A stretch of DNA of 64,000 bases from Acidimicrobiia bacterium (GCA_026002975.1 BPGJ01000004.1:62001-126000), one strand, 5' to 3'; numbered from the stretch's first letter, positions 55,080-63,166 are shown. Notes: generated by a model from the letters alone, not told the origin. A program made the numbers and translations.

Positions 55080-56329
55080 CGCGCCACCTCGAACGGGTTG
55101 GTCGCCGTCCAGCCGGTGGCCCGTTCCAGCTTTCCGGCCAGCCGGGGTGGCGGCAACGCTCCGGTCCATTCCAGCGGGGCACCCAGGTGGGATCTGTGGA
55201 ATATCGGCTGGGTGGTGAAGTCGTCGTGGAGTGACGGGACCACCGCCAGGATCTCCATCACCCCTCTGCGGATGGCGCCGTCGGGTCCGTGCCCATCCCG
55301 GTCGAGATGCACCACCAGGTCGATCGAAGCCGAGAACACCTTGCGTACCACGGCTTCCGGGATGTTCTCTCCCGCCATGAGAGCCGCGTTGACCAGCGCG
55401 GCGAGGGCGTCGGCGGCCGAGTTGGCGTGGATGGTGCAGAGGAAACCGGTGCCCGAGTTGACCGCCCGGGTCAACTCGAAAGCCTCTGCTCCCCTCACCT
55501 CCCCGATCACTATCCGGTCGGGGCGCATCCCCAGAACCACTTTGACGAGGCCCCGAAGGTCGATTCCGCCGCCACCGTCGAGGCCGGGCGGCCTGGTTTC
55601 GTAGTAGGAGCCGTGCAGCAGCGGAACGCTGAGTTCCCGCACCTCCTCACAGCATCGGATGCAGTGGTCGGGAGGGGCCTCGTTGAGGAGCGCCGCGACC
55701 AGCGACGTCTTGCCCGCTCCTGGCGGTCCGGACACCACCACGCTGGAGGTGGTGGCCATCACCGACGCCAGGAACCCGGCCGCCTCCGGCGTCAACGCGT
55801 CCAGCTCGACCAACGACTCGAGGGTCTCCTTGCGGAGGGCGTAACGGCGCAGAGTCGCCGACAGCCGATCGGCCACCGGTGGCACCACCGCGGTGAGTCT
55901 GGCCGTCCCGTCGAGGACCCGGGCTTGGACCATCGGGTTGGAACGGTCCAGGCGCCGATCCGTGTCGGCCAGCAGCCGGTCCACCGCGTGGCGGTTCTCC
56001 TCCTCGGAGGTGGGCTCTTCGAGCCCTCTGAGCCGTCCCCCCGAATCCAGGTAGGTGACCCGGGCGCCCTCGATGAACACCTCCTCGACGTCGCTTCGCC
56101 GCAGTAGCGGGGTGAGGGGTCCCAACCCGACGATGGACCTGACGAGTCGTTCCACCATCAGGCCGGGGTCGGAGAGACGCCGCTCCCCGGTCAGGGTGGC
56201 GTTCCTCTGATAGGTGTCGACCGCCTCGACGGCAACCGCCCTGACCCGATCCACATCCTCGGTGTCGACCCGGCTGGTCTCCACCCGTTCCAACACCAGT
56301 GCGCGGAGCTGCCGGTAGGCGTCGGTCAT
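55076..56329 (-). CDS. tadA: Tad pilus assembly ATPase TadA/CpaF
   Basis: Hexameric cytoplasmic secretion ATPase of 417 residues that powers pilus extension. Walker A is VVSGPPGAGKTSLVAALL, the Asp box lies in CCEEVRELSVP, the Walker B region is RPDRIVIGEVRGAEAFEL, and the His box is TGFLCTIHANSAADAL. The N-terminal domain (about 1-120) has the CpaF block VRSIVGLGPLTPLLRR followed by VEEVFIEG. ATG at 56329 overlaps the tadZ stop. Function secure. Confidence 0.95.
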   Translation of the reverse strand: MTDAYRQLRALVLERVETSRVDTEDVDRVRAVAVEAVDTYQRNATLTGERRLSDPGLMVERLVRSIVGLGPLTPLLRRSDVEEVFIEGARVTYLDSGGRLRGLEEPTSEEENRHAVDRLLADTDRRLDRSNPMVQARVLDGTARLTAVVPPVADRLSATLRRYALRKETLESLVELDALTPEAAGFLASVMATTSSVVVSGPPGAGKTSLVAALLNEAPPDHCIRCCEEVRELSVPLLHGSYYETRPPGLDGGGGIDLRGLVKVVLGMRPDRIVIGEVRGAEAFELTRAVNSGTGFLCTIHANSAADALAALVNAALMAGENIPEAVVRKVFSASIDLVVHLDRDGHGPDGAIRRGVMEILAVVPSLHDDFTTQPIFHRSHLGAPLEWTGALPPPRLAGKLERATGWTATNPFEVAR

Positions 56330-57384
56330 CGTGCCCCCGCCAGATAGGTGTCGACCCAGCGGTCGACGACCCGTCGGAACCGACCCTCCACCCATCTGCC
56401 CTCCCAGGCGGCCTCGAGCACCCGGGGGTCGTCCGGGACCAGTATGAGGCTGGCAGGGGTGAGCGCCCGGGCGACCTCGCCGACGATCTCGGATCTCCGG
56501 AACCCGCCCCGGGGACACCGATTGACCACCAGGTGGGGACGCCGGAGCCCGGCTGCGTCGGAGATGAGCCGGGTGAGACCCACCGGCGAGGCGCCACCCA
56601 CCGCCACTACCCGCACTGGAAGGGTGGGGAGATTGGACACGGGCCCGGCGTCGACCACCACCACGTGTCGGGAGGCCAGCCTTCCGAGCAGCCAGCCCAG
56701 TCGGTGGGGCGCGAGGGGATGCACCGACGCGGGGGGCATCCCGGGAAGCACCCTGAGCGGTCCGACCTGCAAGGTCGCGTCCACCGGGTCGCCGTCCCGT
56801 TGTTCGACCAGGTCGATGGCGGTCCACAGGTTGGGGTGGAGATCCAACCCGAGACGTTGCGCCACCGACGGCCGGGTGGGGTCGGCGTCGACCAGGACGG
56901 TCGGTGCCCGGGTGGCGAGGCGGCGGGCCAAGGCCACCGCGACTTCGGTGGCGCCGACTCCTCCGCCGGCGCCCACCACCGTGTAGATCGGTCGAGCCAC
57001 CCTGGTCGCCTCGGCGGGGGGTTCAGCCCGCTCCGCTCCTCCCCAGGCGGCGATGATCCTCTGGAGGAACTCGTCGGGGTCGGCGTCGGTCTCCACCACG
57101 TCGACCACGCCGCATTCCACCAGTCGGCTCTTCCCGTCGGGTTCGCCGGGGTCGTAGACGCCGATCACGGTTATCCCCTTCCGGCGGGCGTCGGCTACCA
57201 GTCCCGGCGTGAGGAACGAGCAGATGTCGTCGATGAGCAGCACGTCGATGGGCTCGCTGGTCAGGTCCTCGGGCCGAAAGGCGGGCACCGCCACCCGCGC
57301 GCCGCCGTGGTCGAGCAGGAACCGGTGGACACGGTCGGGCCAGTCCCGCACCGACAGGGCGAAAGCGGCCGCCGGACCGGTCAC
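56326..57384 (-). CDS. TadZ/CpaE-like pilus localisation protein
   Basis: Protein of 352 residues with an N-terminal receiver-like domain (about 30-120: VLLIDDICSFL, VIGVYDPGE) and a C-terminal MinD/ParA-type ATPase fold. The deviant Walker A reads VVGAGGGVGATEVAVALARR, in which the usual lysines are lost, as in many TadZ proteins, so ATP hydrolysis is doubtful. VLVDADPTRPSVAQRLGLD is the switch region. TadZ places the pilus machine in the cell. GTG at 57384 overlaps the cpaB stop (GTGA). Confidence 0.82.
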   Translation of the reverse strand: MTGPAAAFALSVRDWPDRVHRFLLDHGGARVAVPAFRPEDLTSEPIDVLLIDDICSFLTPGLVADARRKGITVIGVYDPGEPDGKSRLVECGVVDVVETDADPDEFLQRIIAAWGGAERAEPPAEATRVARPIYTVVGAGGGVGATEVAVALARRLATRAPTVLVDADPTRPSVAQRLGLDLHPNLWTAIDLVEQRDGDPVDATLQVGPLRVLPGMPPASVHPLAPHRLGWLLGRLASRHVVVVDAGPVSNLPTLPVRVVAVGGASPVGLTRLISDAAGLRRPHLVVNRCPRGGFRRSEIVGEVARALTPASLILVPDDPRVLEAAWEGRWVEGRFRRVVDRWVDTYLAGAR

Positions 57385-58019
57385 GGCCGAGCTCCCGTGG
57401 TGATCACCACCTCGACGCTTCCCCCGGAGATGGCTTCCGCCAGGTCGAGGGCTTGGCGCTCGGTGACCGCCACCACCAGGTGGTAGCCGCCCAACCCGAT
57501 GCCTCCACCCGCCTCCGCCGCGTCGAGGACCTCCAGGTCCCGGGCCACGTACCGGGCGACCCCGTCGACTACCCGGACCACGTCGACCCGGTCGCCGGCC
57601 TGGGCCTTGCCGCCGGCGGCGTGAGCCACGTCTACGGGTATCGACATCATCCGCAGCCCACCGGCGGCGGCTACAGGCACGGTGAGGGCTTCGCTGAGAG
57701 GCGTGCCCGCCGGTATCGACACCCGGGCGACCAGGGCGGGGCCGTTCTCCCACTGCCGGGAGGTGACCAGACCGTCCAGGGAGGCGACGTCGGCCTCCAC
57801 GAACCTGACCTGGGTGATGGGTTCGCCGGCTTCGACGTCGGCGGCGGCCACCGCCACCGCCATCCGATGATCGGCGCCTCGGAGCACCACCAGGTTGGCC
57901 AGGAACGCCAGCACCGCCGCCGCGGCGGCCAGCAGATGCGCTCCCGACACCCTCCCCCGGCGACGGGGAAGGTCCACTACCGGCGGCGAGTGGTCACCCG
58001 CCGGATGCTCGGAGATCAC
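57381..58019 (-). CDS. SAF-domain pilus assembly protein CpaB/RcpC
   Basis: Protein of 212 residues with one N-terminal membrane helix (about 27-47, LLAAAAAVLAFLANLVVL) and an SAF domain (VAAADVEAGEPITQVRFVEA) followed by a beta-rich part with SIPVDVAHAAGGKAQAGDRV. In gram-negative bacteria it supports the outer-membrane secretin; here there is no secretin, as expected in a monoderm, so it probably acts in the wall. GTG at 58019 is the operon start. First gene of the Tad operon. Confidence 0.82.
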   Translation of the reverse strand: MISEHPAGDHSPPVVDLPRRRGRVSGAHLLAAAAAVLAFLANLVVLRGADHRMAVAVAAADVEAGEPITQVRFVEADVASLDGLVTSRQWENGPALVARVSIPAGTPLSEALTVPVAAAGGLRMMSIPVDVAHAAGGKAQAGDRVDVVRVVDGVARYVARDLEVLDAAEAGGGIGLGGYHLVVAVTERQALDLAEAISGGSVEVVITTGARP

Positions 58020-58055
58020 CCCTCCACTCCCTGGTGCTCCCTGTTCCCGTGTGCG

Positions 58056-58061
58056 ATCCTA
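58056..58061 (-). promoter_or_regulatory. -10 element of the Tad operon (TAGGAT)
   Basis: TAGGAT on the minus strand lies 36 bases before the GTG at 58019; a GGAGGGG run sits immediately before the start codon. Confidence 0.4.
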
Positions 58062-58094
58062 TGCCGGTCCGAGCCTCATGTGGAGGGGGTTGTG

Positions 58095-58631
58095 ATGTCG
58101 GGTTTTCCCGACCCTTTCGAGGATCTGGCCGGGGAGCTGAGACGGGGACCGGGCCGAGAGTGGGAGGAGGAGCAGGCGGCGGCCGAAGAGGAGTCGCTGC
58201 TGGTGCGGCTACGCCGCAGGAGCCTCGCCGATGTGGCCCGGGAGGCGATGCACCGGGGCAGCCGGGTGCGGCTCCTGTTCGAAGGGATCTCGGTGGAGGG
58301 GGCGGTCGTCCAGATCGGCAAGGACTATCTGAGCGTCGACGCCGGGGACAGGACCGTCGACGTGCGTCTCGGCCGGGTGGTGATACGCCTGCTCCCGGCG
58401 GTCGGTCCCGGCGGAAGCTCCGGCGGCGCGTCCGCCACCTTCCGGGCTCGTCTGGCCGAATACGAGCAGACCGGCGAAGAGGTGACGGTGGTGGGTCCTT
58501 CCACCCGTCCCCAGGGTCGGGTGTCGTTGCTGGCGACAGACCACCTCGTCTTGGCCGACCGGAACGGTGAGCTGGTGGTTCCCCTCGAGCTGGTGGCCGC
58601 GGTGATCCGACACCGACTCACCGATCGGTGA
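58095..58631 (+). CDS. Conserved hypothetical protein with acidic N terminus
   Basis: Protein of 178 residues, not recognised. Residues 1-40 are charged and helical (REWEEEQAAAEEESLLVRLR). The rest has two beta-rich units: GSRVRLLFEGISVEGAVVQI, then YLSVDAGDRTVDVRLGRVVI, and later a similar ATDHLVLADRNGELVVPLEL. These look like tandem small barrel (PilZ- or SH3-like) folds, but no signature residues of PilZ are present. GGAGGGGG lies before ATG at 58095. It diverges from the Tad operon by 75 bases, so a role with the pilus is possible but unproven. Confidence 0.6.
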   Translation: MSGFPDPFEDLAGELRRGPGREWEEEQAAAEEESLLVRLRRRSLADVAREAMHRGSRVRLLFEGISVEGAVVQIGKDYLSVDAGDRTVDVRLGRVVIRLLPAVGPGGSSGGASATFRARLAEYEQTGEEVTVVGPSTRPQGRVSLLATDHLVLADRNGELVVPLELVAAVIRHRLTDR

Positions 58632-58848
58632 CGGTCTCCTCCTCCTCCGGGTCGGGACGGACCGGATGGGCCTTGAGGAACTCGAAGATCTCGTCCCGGA
58701 AGAACCGGAAGGTGCGTCCCCCGGGGAGCTTGTAGGCGGGGATCCTCCCCTCCCGGGCATAGCGGCGGACCATTTGGACGTTCATCCCGAGCAGCTCCGC
58801 CACCTGCGCGGTGTCCAGCACCGGCGGGTAGTCGTCGATCGAACCCAT
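58618..58848 (-). CDS. BldC-like MerR/excisionase-type DNA-binding protein
   Basis: DNA-binding protein of 76 residues consisting of one winged helix-turn-helix of the MerR/excisionase type: VLDTAQVAELLGMNVQMVRR, YAREGRIPAYKLPGGRTFRF, FRDEIFEFLKAHP. Stand-alone proteins of this size (BldC in Streptomyces) are transcription regulators; the helicase/excisionase label is only a fold name. ATG at 58848 has GGAGG ten bases upstream. There is no integrase nearby, so an excisionase role is unlikely. Its end overlaps the previous gene by 14 bases. Confidence 0.85.
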   Translation of the reverse strand: MGSIDDYPPVLDTAQVAELLGMNVQMVRRYAREGRIPAYKLPGGRTFRFFRDEIFEFLKAHPVRPDPEEEETVTDR

Positions 58849-58881
58849 CCTCGCCTCCGTTCGTCTTCGCTATCAGAGGGC

Positions 58882-58887
58882 ATCGTA
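58882..58887 (-). promoter_or_regulatory. -10 element of the BldC-like gene (TACGAT)
   Basis: TACGAT on the minus strand lies 33 bases before the ATG at 58848, leaving a leader with a GGAGG ribosome site. Confidence 0.45.
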
Positions 58888-58927
58888 CGTTGCTGGAGAC
58901 GTAAAGAGAACGACCCGCCGGGCGGGC

Positions 58928-58933
58928 TAGGCT
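58928..58933 (+). promoter_or_regulatory. -10 element of bpa (TAGGCT)
   Basis: TAGGCT ends seven bases before the GTG at 58941. Confidence 0.55.
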
Positions 58934-58940
58934 TTGGGTC

Positions 58941-59408
58941 GTGAACGACCAGACCAGTCCGACCCGCAAGCCCGACTCGGTGGAGCAACCCGGTTCGGAG
59001 CACGAGTTCCCTGCGGTCTCCGAACCGACCCGGCTGATTCGGATCGCTTCGATGACCCGGGCCCTCCTCGACGAGGTTCGGCACACCCCACCGGATGAGG
59101 CCGGCCGTGCACGGCTGATGCGGGTCCACGACCGGTCGCTGGAGGAGCTGAGGGAAGTCCTGTCCCCCGAGCTGCTCCACGAGTTCGACGAGATGTTCGA
59201 GCCGATCCGAGGAGACGGGGTGGCCTCCGAGTCGGAGATCCGCATCGCCCAGGCTCAACTCATCGGCTGGCTTGAAGGTCTGTTCCACGGGATCCAGGCC
59301 TCTCTCTGGTCCCAGCAGATGGCCGCCCAAGCCCAGCTCGCCGAGATGCAGCGTCGGCAACTCGAACGGGGCCGCCAGCAGGATCGCTCCTCGGGGATGT
59401 ACCTCTAG
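58941..59408 (+). CDS. bpa: Bacterial proteasome activator (Bpa)
   Basis: ATP-independent ring-shaped activator of the 20S proteasome, 155 residues. The four-helix core has LIRIASMTRALLDEVRHTP, RLMRVHDRSLEELREVLSPE and AQLIGWLEGLFHGIQASLW. The protein ends GMYL, matching the GQYL-type C-terminal tail that docks into the proteasome alpha ring. The presence of bpa implies that the host has a 20S proteasome, although prcBA is not in the window. GTG at 58941 follows TAGGCT by seven bases. The N-terminal 30 residues are disordered. Confidence 0.9.
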   Translation: MNDQTSPTRKPDSVEQPGSEHEFPAVSEPTRLIRIASMTRALLDEVRHTPPDEAGRARLMRVHDRSLEELREVLSPELLHEFDEMFEPIRGDGVASESEIRIAQAQLIGWLEGLFHGIQASLWSQQMAAQAQLAEMQRRQLERGRQQDRSSGMYL

Positions 59409-61495
59409 CCGTCGACTTCCAGCTGTTCGTCGAGGCGGATCTCGGCGGTGGGCTCCTCGGCGCCTTCGTTGAGTCGGCGGATCACCAGCTCGCGGGCGGC
59501 TTCGGTGCCGAAGGCGGTGACCACGTCTCCTCGATGCAGAACTGTGGACCCGCGGGGAACCAGAACGTCGGTGCCTCGGCGAACCGCCACCAGGGTGCAC
59601 CCCTCAGGCCAAGGCACCTCCCCCACCGTTCTCCCGTCGGCGATCGAGCCCGGTGGAATCCGGAAATCGAAGTAGCGGGCTCCCGGTTCGGTCCGCTGGC
59701 GGAGCCTCTCCCCCACCAGCCGTTGATCGGTGGCGACTCCGAGGGCCTGGTGGTACGCCTTGACCGCCTCTTCCCGGCGGAACCATCCCACCAGCCGGTC
59801 GGGATCCTCGGCAGACACCACCGGCAGACGACCGACCCCGAGTACGGCCATCCGCTCCAGGGCGTGGGAGACCGGGGTGTTGGGGTCGACGGTCAGCGGT
59901 TTGGCGGTCATGGCCTCTTTGACCTTCCGGTCTGGATCGGGTCCACCCACACGATGGATGTCGGACACGGTGACCACCCCGACGAGTCGGCCGTCCTCCA
60001 CGACCGGCAGCCCGTGGGCTCGGGATCGGAGCATCGCCTCGTGGGCTTCGGCCAGGCTCATGTCGGGGCGGGCCACGGCCGGCGGCGGCACCATGACGTC
60101 TCCCACCGTGACGGTGTCCAACAGGTCGACCTCCCCGACCCGCACCAGCTTTATTCCCCGTCGGGCCAGAGGCAGGGTGTAGACGCTCTCCCGGTGCAGA
60201 CGGTCGGTGACGAAGGTGGCGACCACGGTGGCCAGCATGAGAGGGAGGATGAGCCGATACTCCCTGGCCTGGGTGACCTCGAACACCAGGAGGATGGCGG
60301 TGAGGGGGGCCCGTGCGACCGCGGCGAAGAAAGCCGCCATCCCGACCACGGCGAAGGCTCCCGGCTGGAGGGTCGACACGGTCCACACCGGGGCGAGGAG
60401 CTGGGCGAAGGCGGTCCCCAGGGAAGCTCCGATGAACAGCGACGGCATGAACGCCCCGCCGGACCCGCCGCTGGAGATGGTGAGGGCGGTGGCCACCAGC
60501 TTGGCGCCGGCGAGGAGAGCCACCACCCACCAGGTGACCACCGTGAAATCGGGGAACGTGTCCTGGATCCCTTCCTGGAACGACAGGTTGGTGAGGAGCT
60601 CGGATACGAACTCGAGTCCGTCGCCCGCCACCCGGGGCTCGACCGCGGCCACCAGACCGACCAGGAGAGCCAGGGTGACCGGACGGGCCCAAGCTGGAGA
60701 TGAGAGCGTTTCGGCCCGCTTCTCCACCCAGGAGAGGAGCCTGAGGAACAGGTAGGCGAACACGACCACCACCATCGCCAACCCCAGGTAGAGGATCAGC
60801 TCCCGGGGATCCTCCAGCCGGTAGGTGCCGGCGGAGATGAACGCCTCCCCGGGCAGCAGGCTGCGGGAGGTGACCGCCGCGGCCACCGAGGCGATCACGA
60901 TGGCAGACATGTGACGCACCCCGAAGCTGCCGAGGATCACCTCCAGAGCGAACAGCATCCCGGCGATGGGAGCGTTGAAGGAAGCCCCGATCCCGGCCCC
61001 GGCTCCGGCGGCAACCAGGCTCCGCACGTGACTCTCGCCCAGGCCGAGATGCCTGGAGATCGAGCTTCCGATGGCGCCGCCCACCTGGACGATCGGCCCT
61101 TCCCGACCCGCCGACCCGCCGCTTCCGAGGGTGAGCGCCGTGGCGAGGATCTTGAAGGGGATGGAGCGGGTCGAGAGGTAACCGCCTCGGGTCTGCACAC
61201 CCGCCACCGCTTCGGGGACGCCGTCGCCTTGCACTTCGGGGGCGAACGTCCTGCCGATCCACCAGGCGAGCGAGATCCCGACCACCACCGAGACGATCGA
61301 GAACCATGGGGAGCCACCCATCAGGTTCTCCGCCACGAACGAGAACCCGGCTGCGACCCATCGGAGGGAGGAGATGAGGAGCGCCGCGCCGGCACCCACC
61401 GCCACCCCGACCAGGGCGGCCACGGCGAAGAAGCCTCCGTCGCGTTCCCTGACGAAGGTCATCGCCGCCGACACGGCCCGGCGCACTCGGTTCAC
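59405..61495 (-). CDS. ClC-type chloride channel with CBS and TrkA-C domains
   Basis: Membrane protein of 696 residues. The ClC core (about 20-440) has the anion-path motifs GSGGSAGREGPIVQVGG, with the gating glutamate, and SSGGSGGAFMPSLFIG. In FNAPIAGMLFALEVILG the residue matching the proton glutamate E203 of E. coli ClC is valine, which favours passive channel over antiport. Two CBS domains (about 475-600) and a C-terminal TrkA-C-like domain (about 610-685, IADGRTVGEVPWPEGCTLVA) follow and would regulate it. GTG at 61495 lies eight bases after TAGCCT. Confidence 0.9.
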   Translation of the reverse strand: MNRVRRAVSAAMTFVRERDGGFFAVAALVGVAVGAGAALLISSLRWVAAGFSFVAENLMGGSPWFSIVSVVVGISLAWWIGRTFAPEVQGDGVPEAVAGVQTRGGYLSTRSIPFKILATALTLGSGGSAGREGPIVQVGGAIGSSISRHLGLGESHVRSLVAAGAGAGIGASFNAPIAGMLFALEVILGSFGVRHMSAIVIASVAAAVTSRSLLPGEAFISAGTYRLEDPRELILYLGLAMVVVVFAYLFLRLLSWVEKRAETLSSPAWARPVTLALLVGLVAAVEPRVAGDGLEFVSELLTNLSFQEGIQDTFPDFTVVTWWVVALLAGAKLVATALTISSGGSGGAFMPSLFIGASLGTAFAQLLAPVWTVSTLQPGAFAVVGMAAFFAAVARAPLTAILLVFEVTQAREYRLILPLMLATVVATFVTDRLHRESVYTLPLARRGIKLVRVGEVDLLDTVTVGDVMVPPPAVARPDMSLAEAHEAMLRSRAHGLPVVEDGRLVGVVTVSDIHRVGGPDPDRKVKEAMTAKPLTVDPNTPVSHALERMAVLGVGRLPVVSAEDPDRLVGWFRREEAVKAYHQALGVATDQRLVGERLRQRTEPGARYFDFRIPPGSIADGRTVGEVPWPEGCTLVAVRRGTDVLVPRGSTVLHRGDVVTAFGTEAARELVIRRLNEGAEEPTAEIRLDEQLEVDG

Positions 61496-61503
61496 ATGGC
61501 CCG

Positions 61504-61509
61504 AGGCTA
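61504..61509 (-). promoter_or_regulatory. -10 element of the ClC gene (TAGCCT)
   Basis: TAGCCT on the minus strand ends eight bases before the GTG at 61495. Confidence 0.5.
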
Positions 61510-61568
61510 GACGCTCCCTAGAGGTGATCTCGTTCGTCGGTTCGGGTTTGGCAGAGGGTGGAGGCGGT

Positions 61569-62633
61569 TCATTCGGGTGGGGCTCGGCGAGGCGGCCGGA
61601 ACCTGATACGGCCGTGGTCGGGATGACGGTAGGGGGTGTATCCCAGTTGGTGGGTCACCACCTGGTGGTGGTACCAGCACAGAGTGACCAGGTTGTCGGA
61701 TTCGGTCGTCCCGCCTTCGGACCAGGGAACCAGGTGGTGGATTTGGAGCCGGTAGCGGGATCTGCATCCGTCGGCTGCGCAGACCCCACCGTCCCTGTGC
61801 AGGACGGCTCTGCGCAACGCCGGCGGAGTGGTACGGACACGTCTCCCGTATTCCATGTATCTGCCGTCTTCGGTGCGAGCTGTGACTTCCACCGTGGAGT
61901 CACAGAGCACGGCGTGGAGGGCAAGCCTGCCTGCCCGGGGGCCGACTTCCAGAACCGTTCCGGCCTCGCCGCCGGTGGCTGCCCCGTGCCGGGCGTCGAC
62001 GAACACCGTCACCTGGGCGGGCGGGGGTTCGGAACCCACACACAGTTCGACCAGGGCGGTGGCCCGCCGCCACGGTCCGTCGCCCCGGGTTCCGTCGGGC
62101 AGAGACGGGAGGGAATCCGCCGCTTCGGTGAGGGCAGTGTCGACCACCGCTCCCGACACTGCGTCCAAACCTCCCCGGATCCGCCACCACGACTCGTCCA
62201 ACGAGGGCTGCAACACCAGGAACCGGTCGCGGACGCTGCGATGCTCCTCGGGTGGGGTCACCCGCCGCCTCAGGGCTGCCTCCCGGCGCACCCCCGACAC
62301 GTCCAGATGCTCCAGCCGCCCCGGCTCCTCCTCGATCCAGGAGAGAGCCTCCACCCGATCCAGAGACACACCGTCGGCCAGCGCCCTGCGCAGCTCCGGC
62401 CGGTCGACGGTCCTCTTCATGGCCGACACCAGCTTCCTCGCCGTCTCAGGACCGACGTCGAGCCGAGACGCCACCCACTCGACCAGAGACCGGCACCCGT
62501 CGAGGGCCGCCACCTGGCGGCGATCCAACTCCTCCAGGATCTCCAGGTTCACGGCATGCAGGCGAGCCTCCAACTCACGATTGGCGACCAGTTGCCTCTC
62601 CAGGAGATCGGTGCTCACTCTCTCCAAGCCCAT
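61569..62633 (-). CDS. DUF222/HNH endonuclease-domain protein (13E12-repeat type)
   Basis: Protein of 354 residues with an N-terminal helical DUF222 domain (ELEARLHAVNLEILEELDRR, GCRSLVEWVASRLDVGPETA) and a C-terminal HNH nuclease with CAADGCRSRYRLQIHHLVPW and SDNLVTLCWYHHQ. These are the actinobacterial REP13E12-type proteins, often multicopy; several in mycobacteria are induced by DNA damage. The start is ATG at 62633. The -10 (TATGTT) is inside a LexA-box palindrome, so SOS control is predicted. The HNH ligands are complete, so it is likely active. Confidence 0.9.
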   Translation of the reverse strand: MGLERVSTDLLERQLVANRELEARLHAVNLEILEELDRRQVAALDGCRSLVEWVASRLDVGPETARKLVSAMKRTVDRPELRRALADGVSLDRVEALSWIEEEPGRLEHLDVSGVRREAALRRRVTPPEEHRSVRDRFLVLQPSLDESWWRIRGGLDAVSGAVVDTALTEAADSLPSLPDGTRGDGPWRRATALVELCVGSEPPPAQVTVFVDARHGAATGGEAGTVLEVGPRAGRLALHAVLCDSTVEVTARTEDGRYMEYGRRVRTTPPALRRAVLHRDGGVCAADGCRSRYRLQIHHLVPWSEGGTTESDNLVTLCWYHHQVVTHQLGYTPYRHPDHGRIRFRPPRRAPPE

Positions 62634-62636
62634 ATT

Positions 62637-62652
62637 CCGAACATACGTTCGG
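62637..62652. promoter_or_regulatory. LexA (SOS) box overlapping the -10 of the HNH gene
   Basis: CCGAACATACGTTCGG is a palindrome with 6-base arms and a 4-base spacer. It agrees with the gram-positive LexA consensus CGAACRNRYGTTYC at 13 of 14 positions. On the minus strand the -10 hexamer TATGTT (62645-62640) lies within it, six bases before the ATG at 62633, so LexA binding would occlude RNA polymerase. Confidence 0.75.
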
Positions 62653-62684
62653 GGTGTGACACGCTCTGGGCCGACGAACCGACT

Positions 62685-62690
62685 TAGGCT
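62685..62690 (+). promoter_or_regulatory. -10 element of the nitrobindin-like gene (TAGGCT)
   Basis: TAGGCT ends eight bases before the GTG at 62699. Confidence 0.55.
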
Positions 62691-62698
62691 GACGGGCC

Positions 62699-63166
62699 GT
62701 GGACATTCATCCCGACCTCCGGCAGGTGGAGTTCCTGATCGGCCGATGGGTGGGACGCGGGTCGGGGTTCTACCCGACGATCGAACCCTTCGAGTATCTG
62801 GAGGAGGCGACCTATCAGCCGGCTCCGGGTAAGCCCCATCTCGAGTACCGGCAGAGGACCCGGAACGCGTTCACCGGTGAGCCGCTCCATTCCGAGGCCG
62901 GGTATCTGAGGGCGATCGGACCGGGTCGGCTGGAGCTGGTGATCGCCCAACCGACCGGCGTCGTCGAAGTGCACACGGGGGGTTTGGACGGCACCCACCT
63001 CCACTTCCGGGCGGTGGCGGTGGTGTGCTCCCCCACCGCGGTGGAGGTCACCGACGTGGAACGCCACCTGGAGGTCCTGGGGGACGAGCTGTCGTATCGG
63101 CTGAGCCTGGCGGTGCCCGGACGAGGACTGACCCCCCACCTCGAGGCTCGGCTCCACCGCCGGTGA
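62699..63166 (+). CDS. Nitrobindin-like haem-binding beta-barrel protein
   Basis: Protein of 155 residues of the nitrobindin/THAP4 ten-stranded barrel family. The N-terminal hallmark GxWxGxG is in FLIGRWVGRGSGFYPTI, followed by YRQRTRNAFTGEPLHSEAG and LELVIAQPTGVVEVHTG. A histidine near the C terminus (TPHLEARLHRR) is in the position of the axial haem ligand. Nitrobindins bind ferric haem and handle NO or peroxynitrite. GTG at 62699 lies eight bases after TAGGCT. The stop overlaps the next gene (GTGA). Confidence 0.85.
   Translation: MDIHPDLRQVEFLIGRWVGRGSGFYPTIEPFEYLEEATYQPAPGKPHLEYRQRTRNAFTGEPLHSEAGYLRAIGPGRLELVIAQPTGVVEVHTGGLDGTHLHFRAVAVVCSPTAVEVTDVERHLEVLGDELSYRLSLAVPGRGLTPHLEARLHRR

Noticed and set aside
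58618-58848. Excisionase of a mobile element
   Set aside because: The fold is shared with BldC-type regulators. No integrase, attachment repeats or other mobile genes lie nearby, and the surrounding genes are housekeeping.
61569-62633. Homing endonuclease or intein-type mobile element from the HNH motif
   Set aside because: The DUF222 domain and stand-alone layout identify a 13E12-type protein. It does not interrupt another gene, and no repeats flank it.
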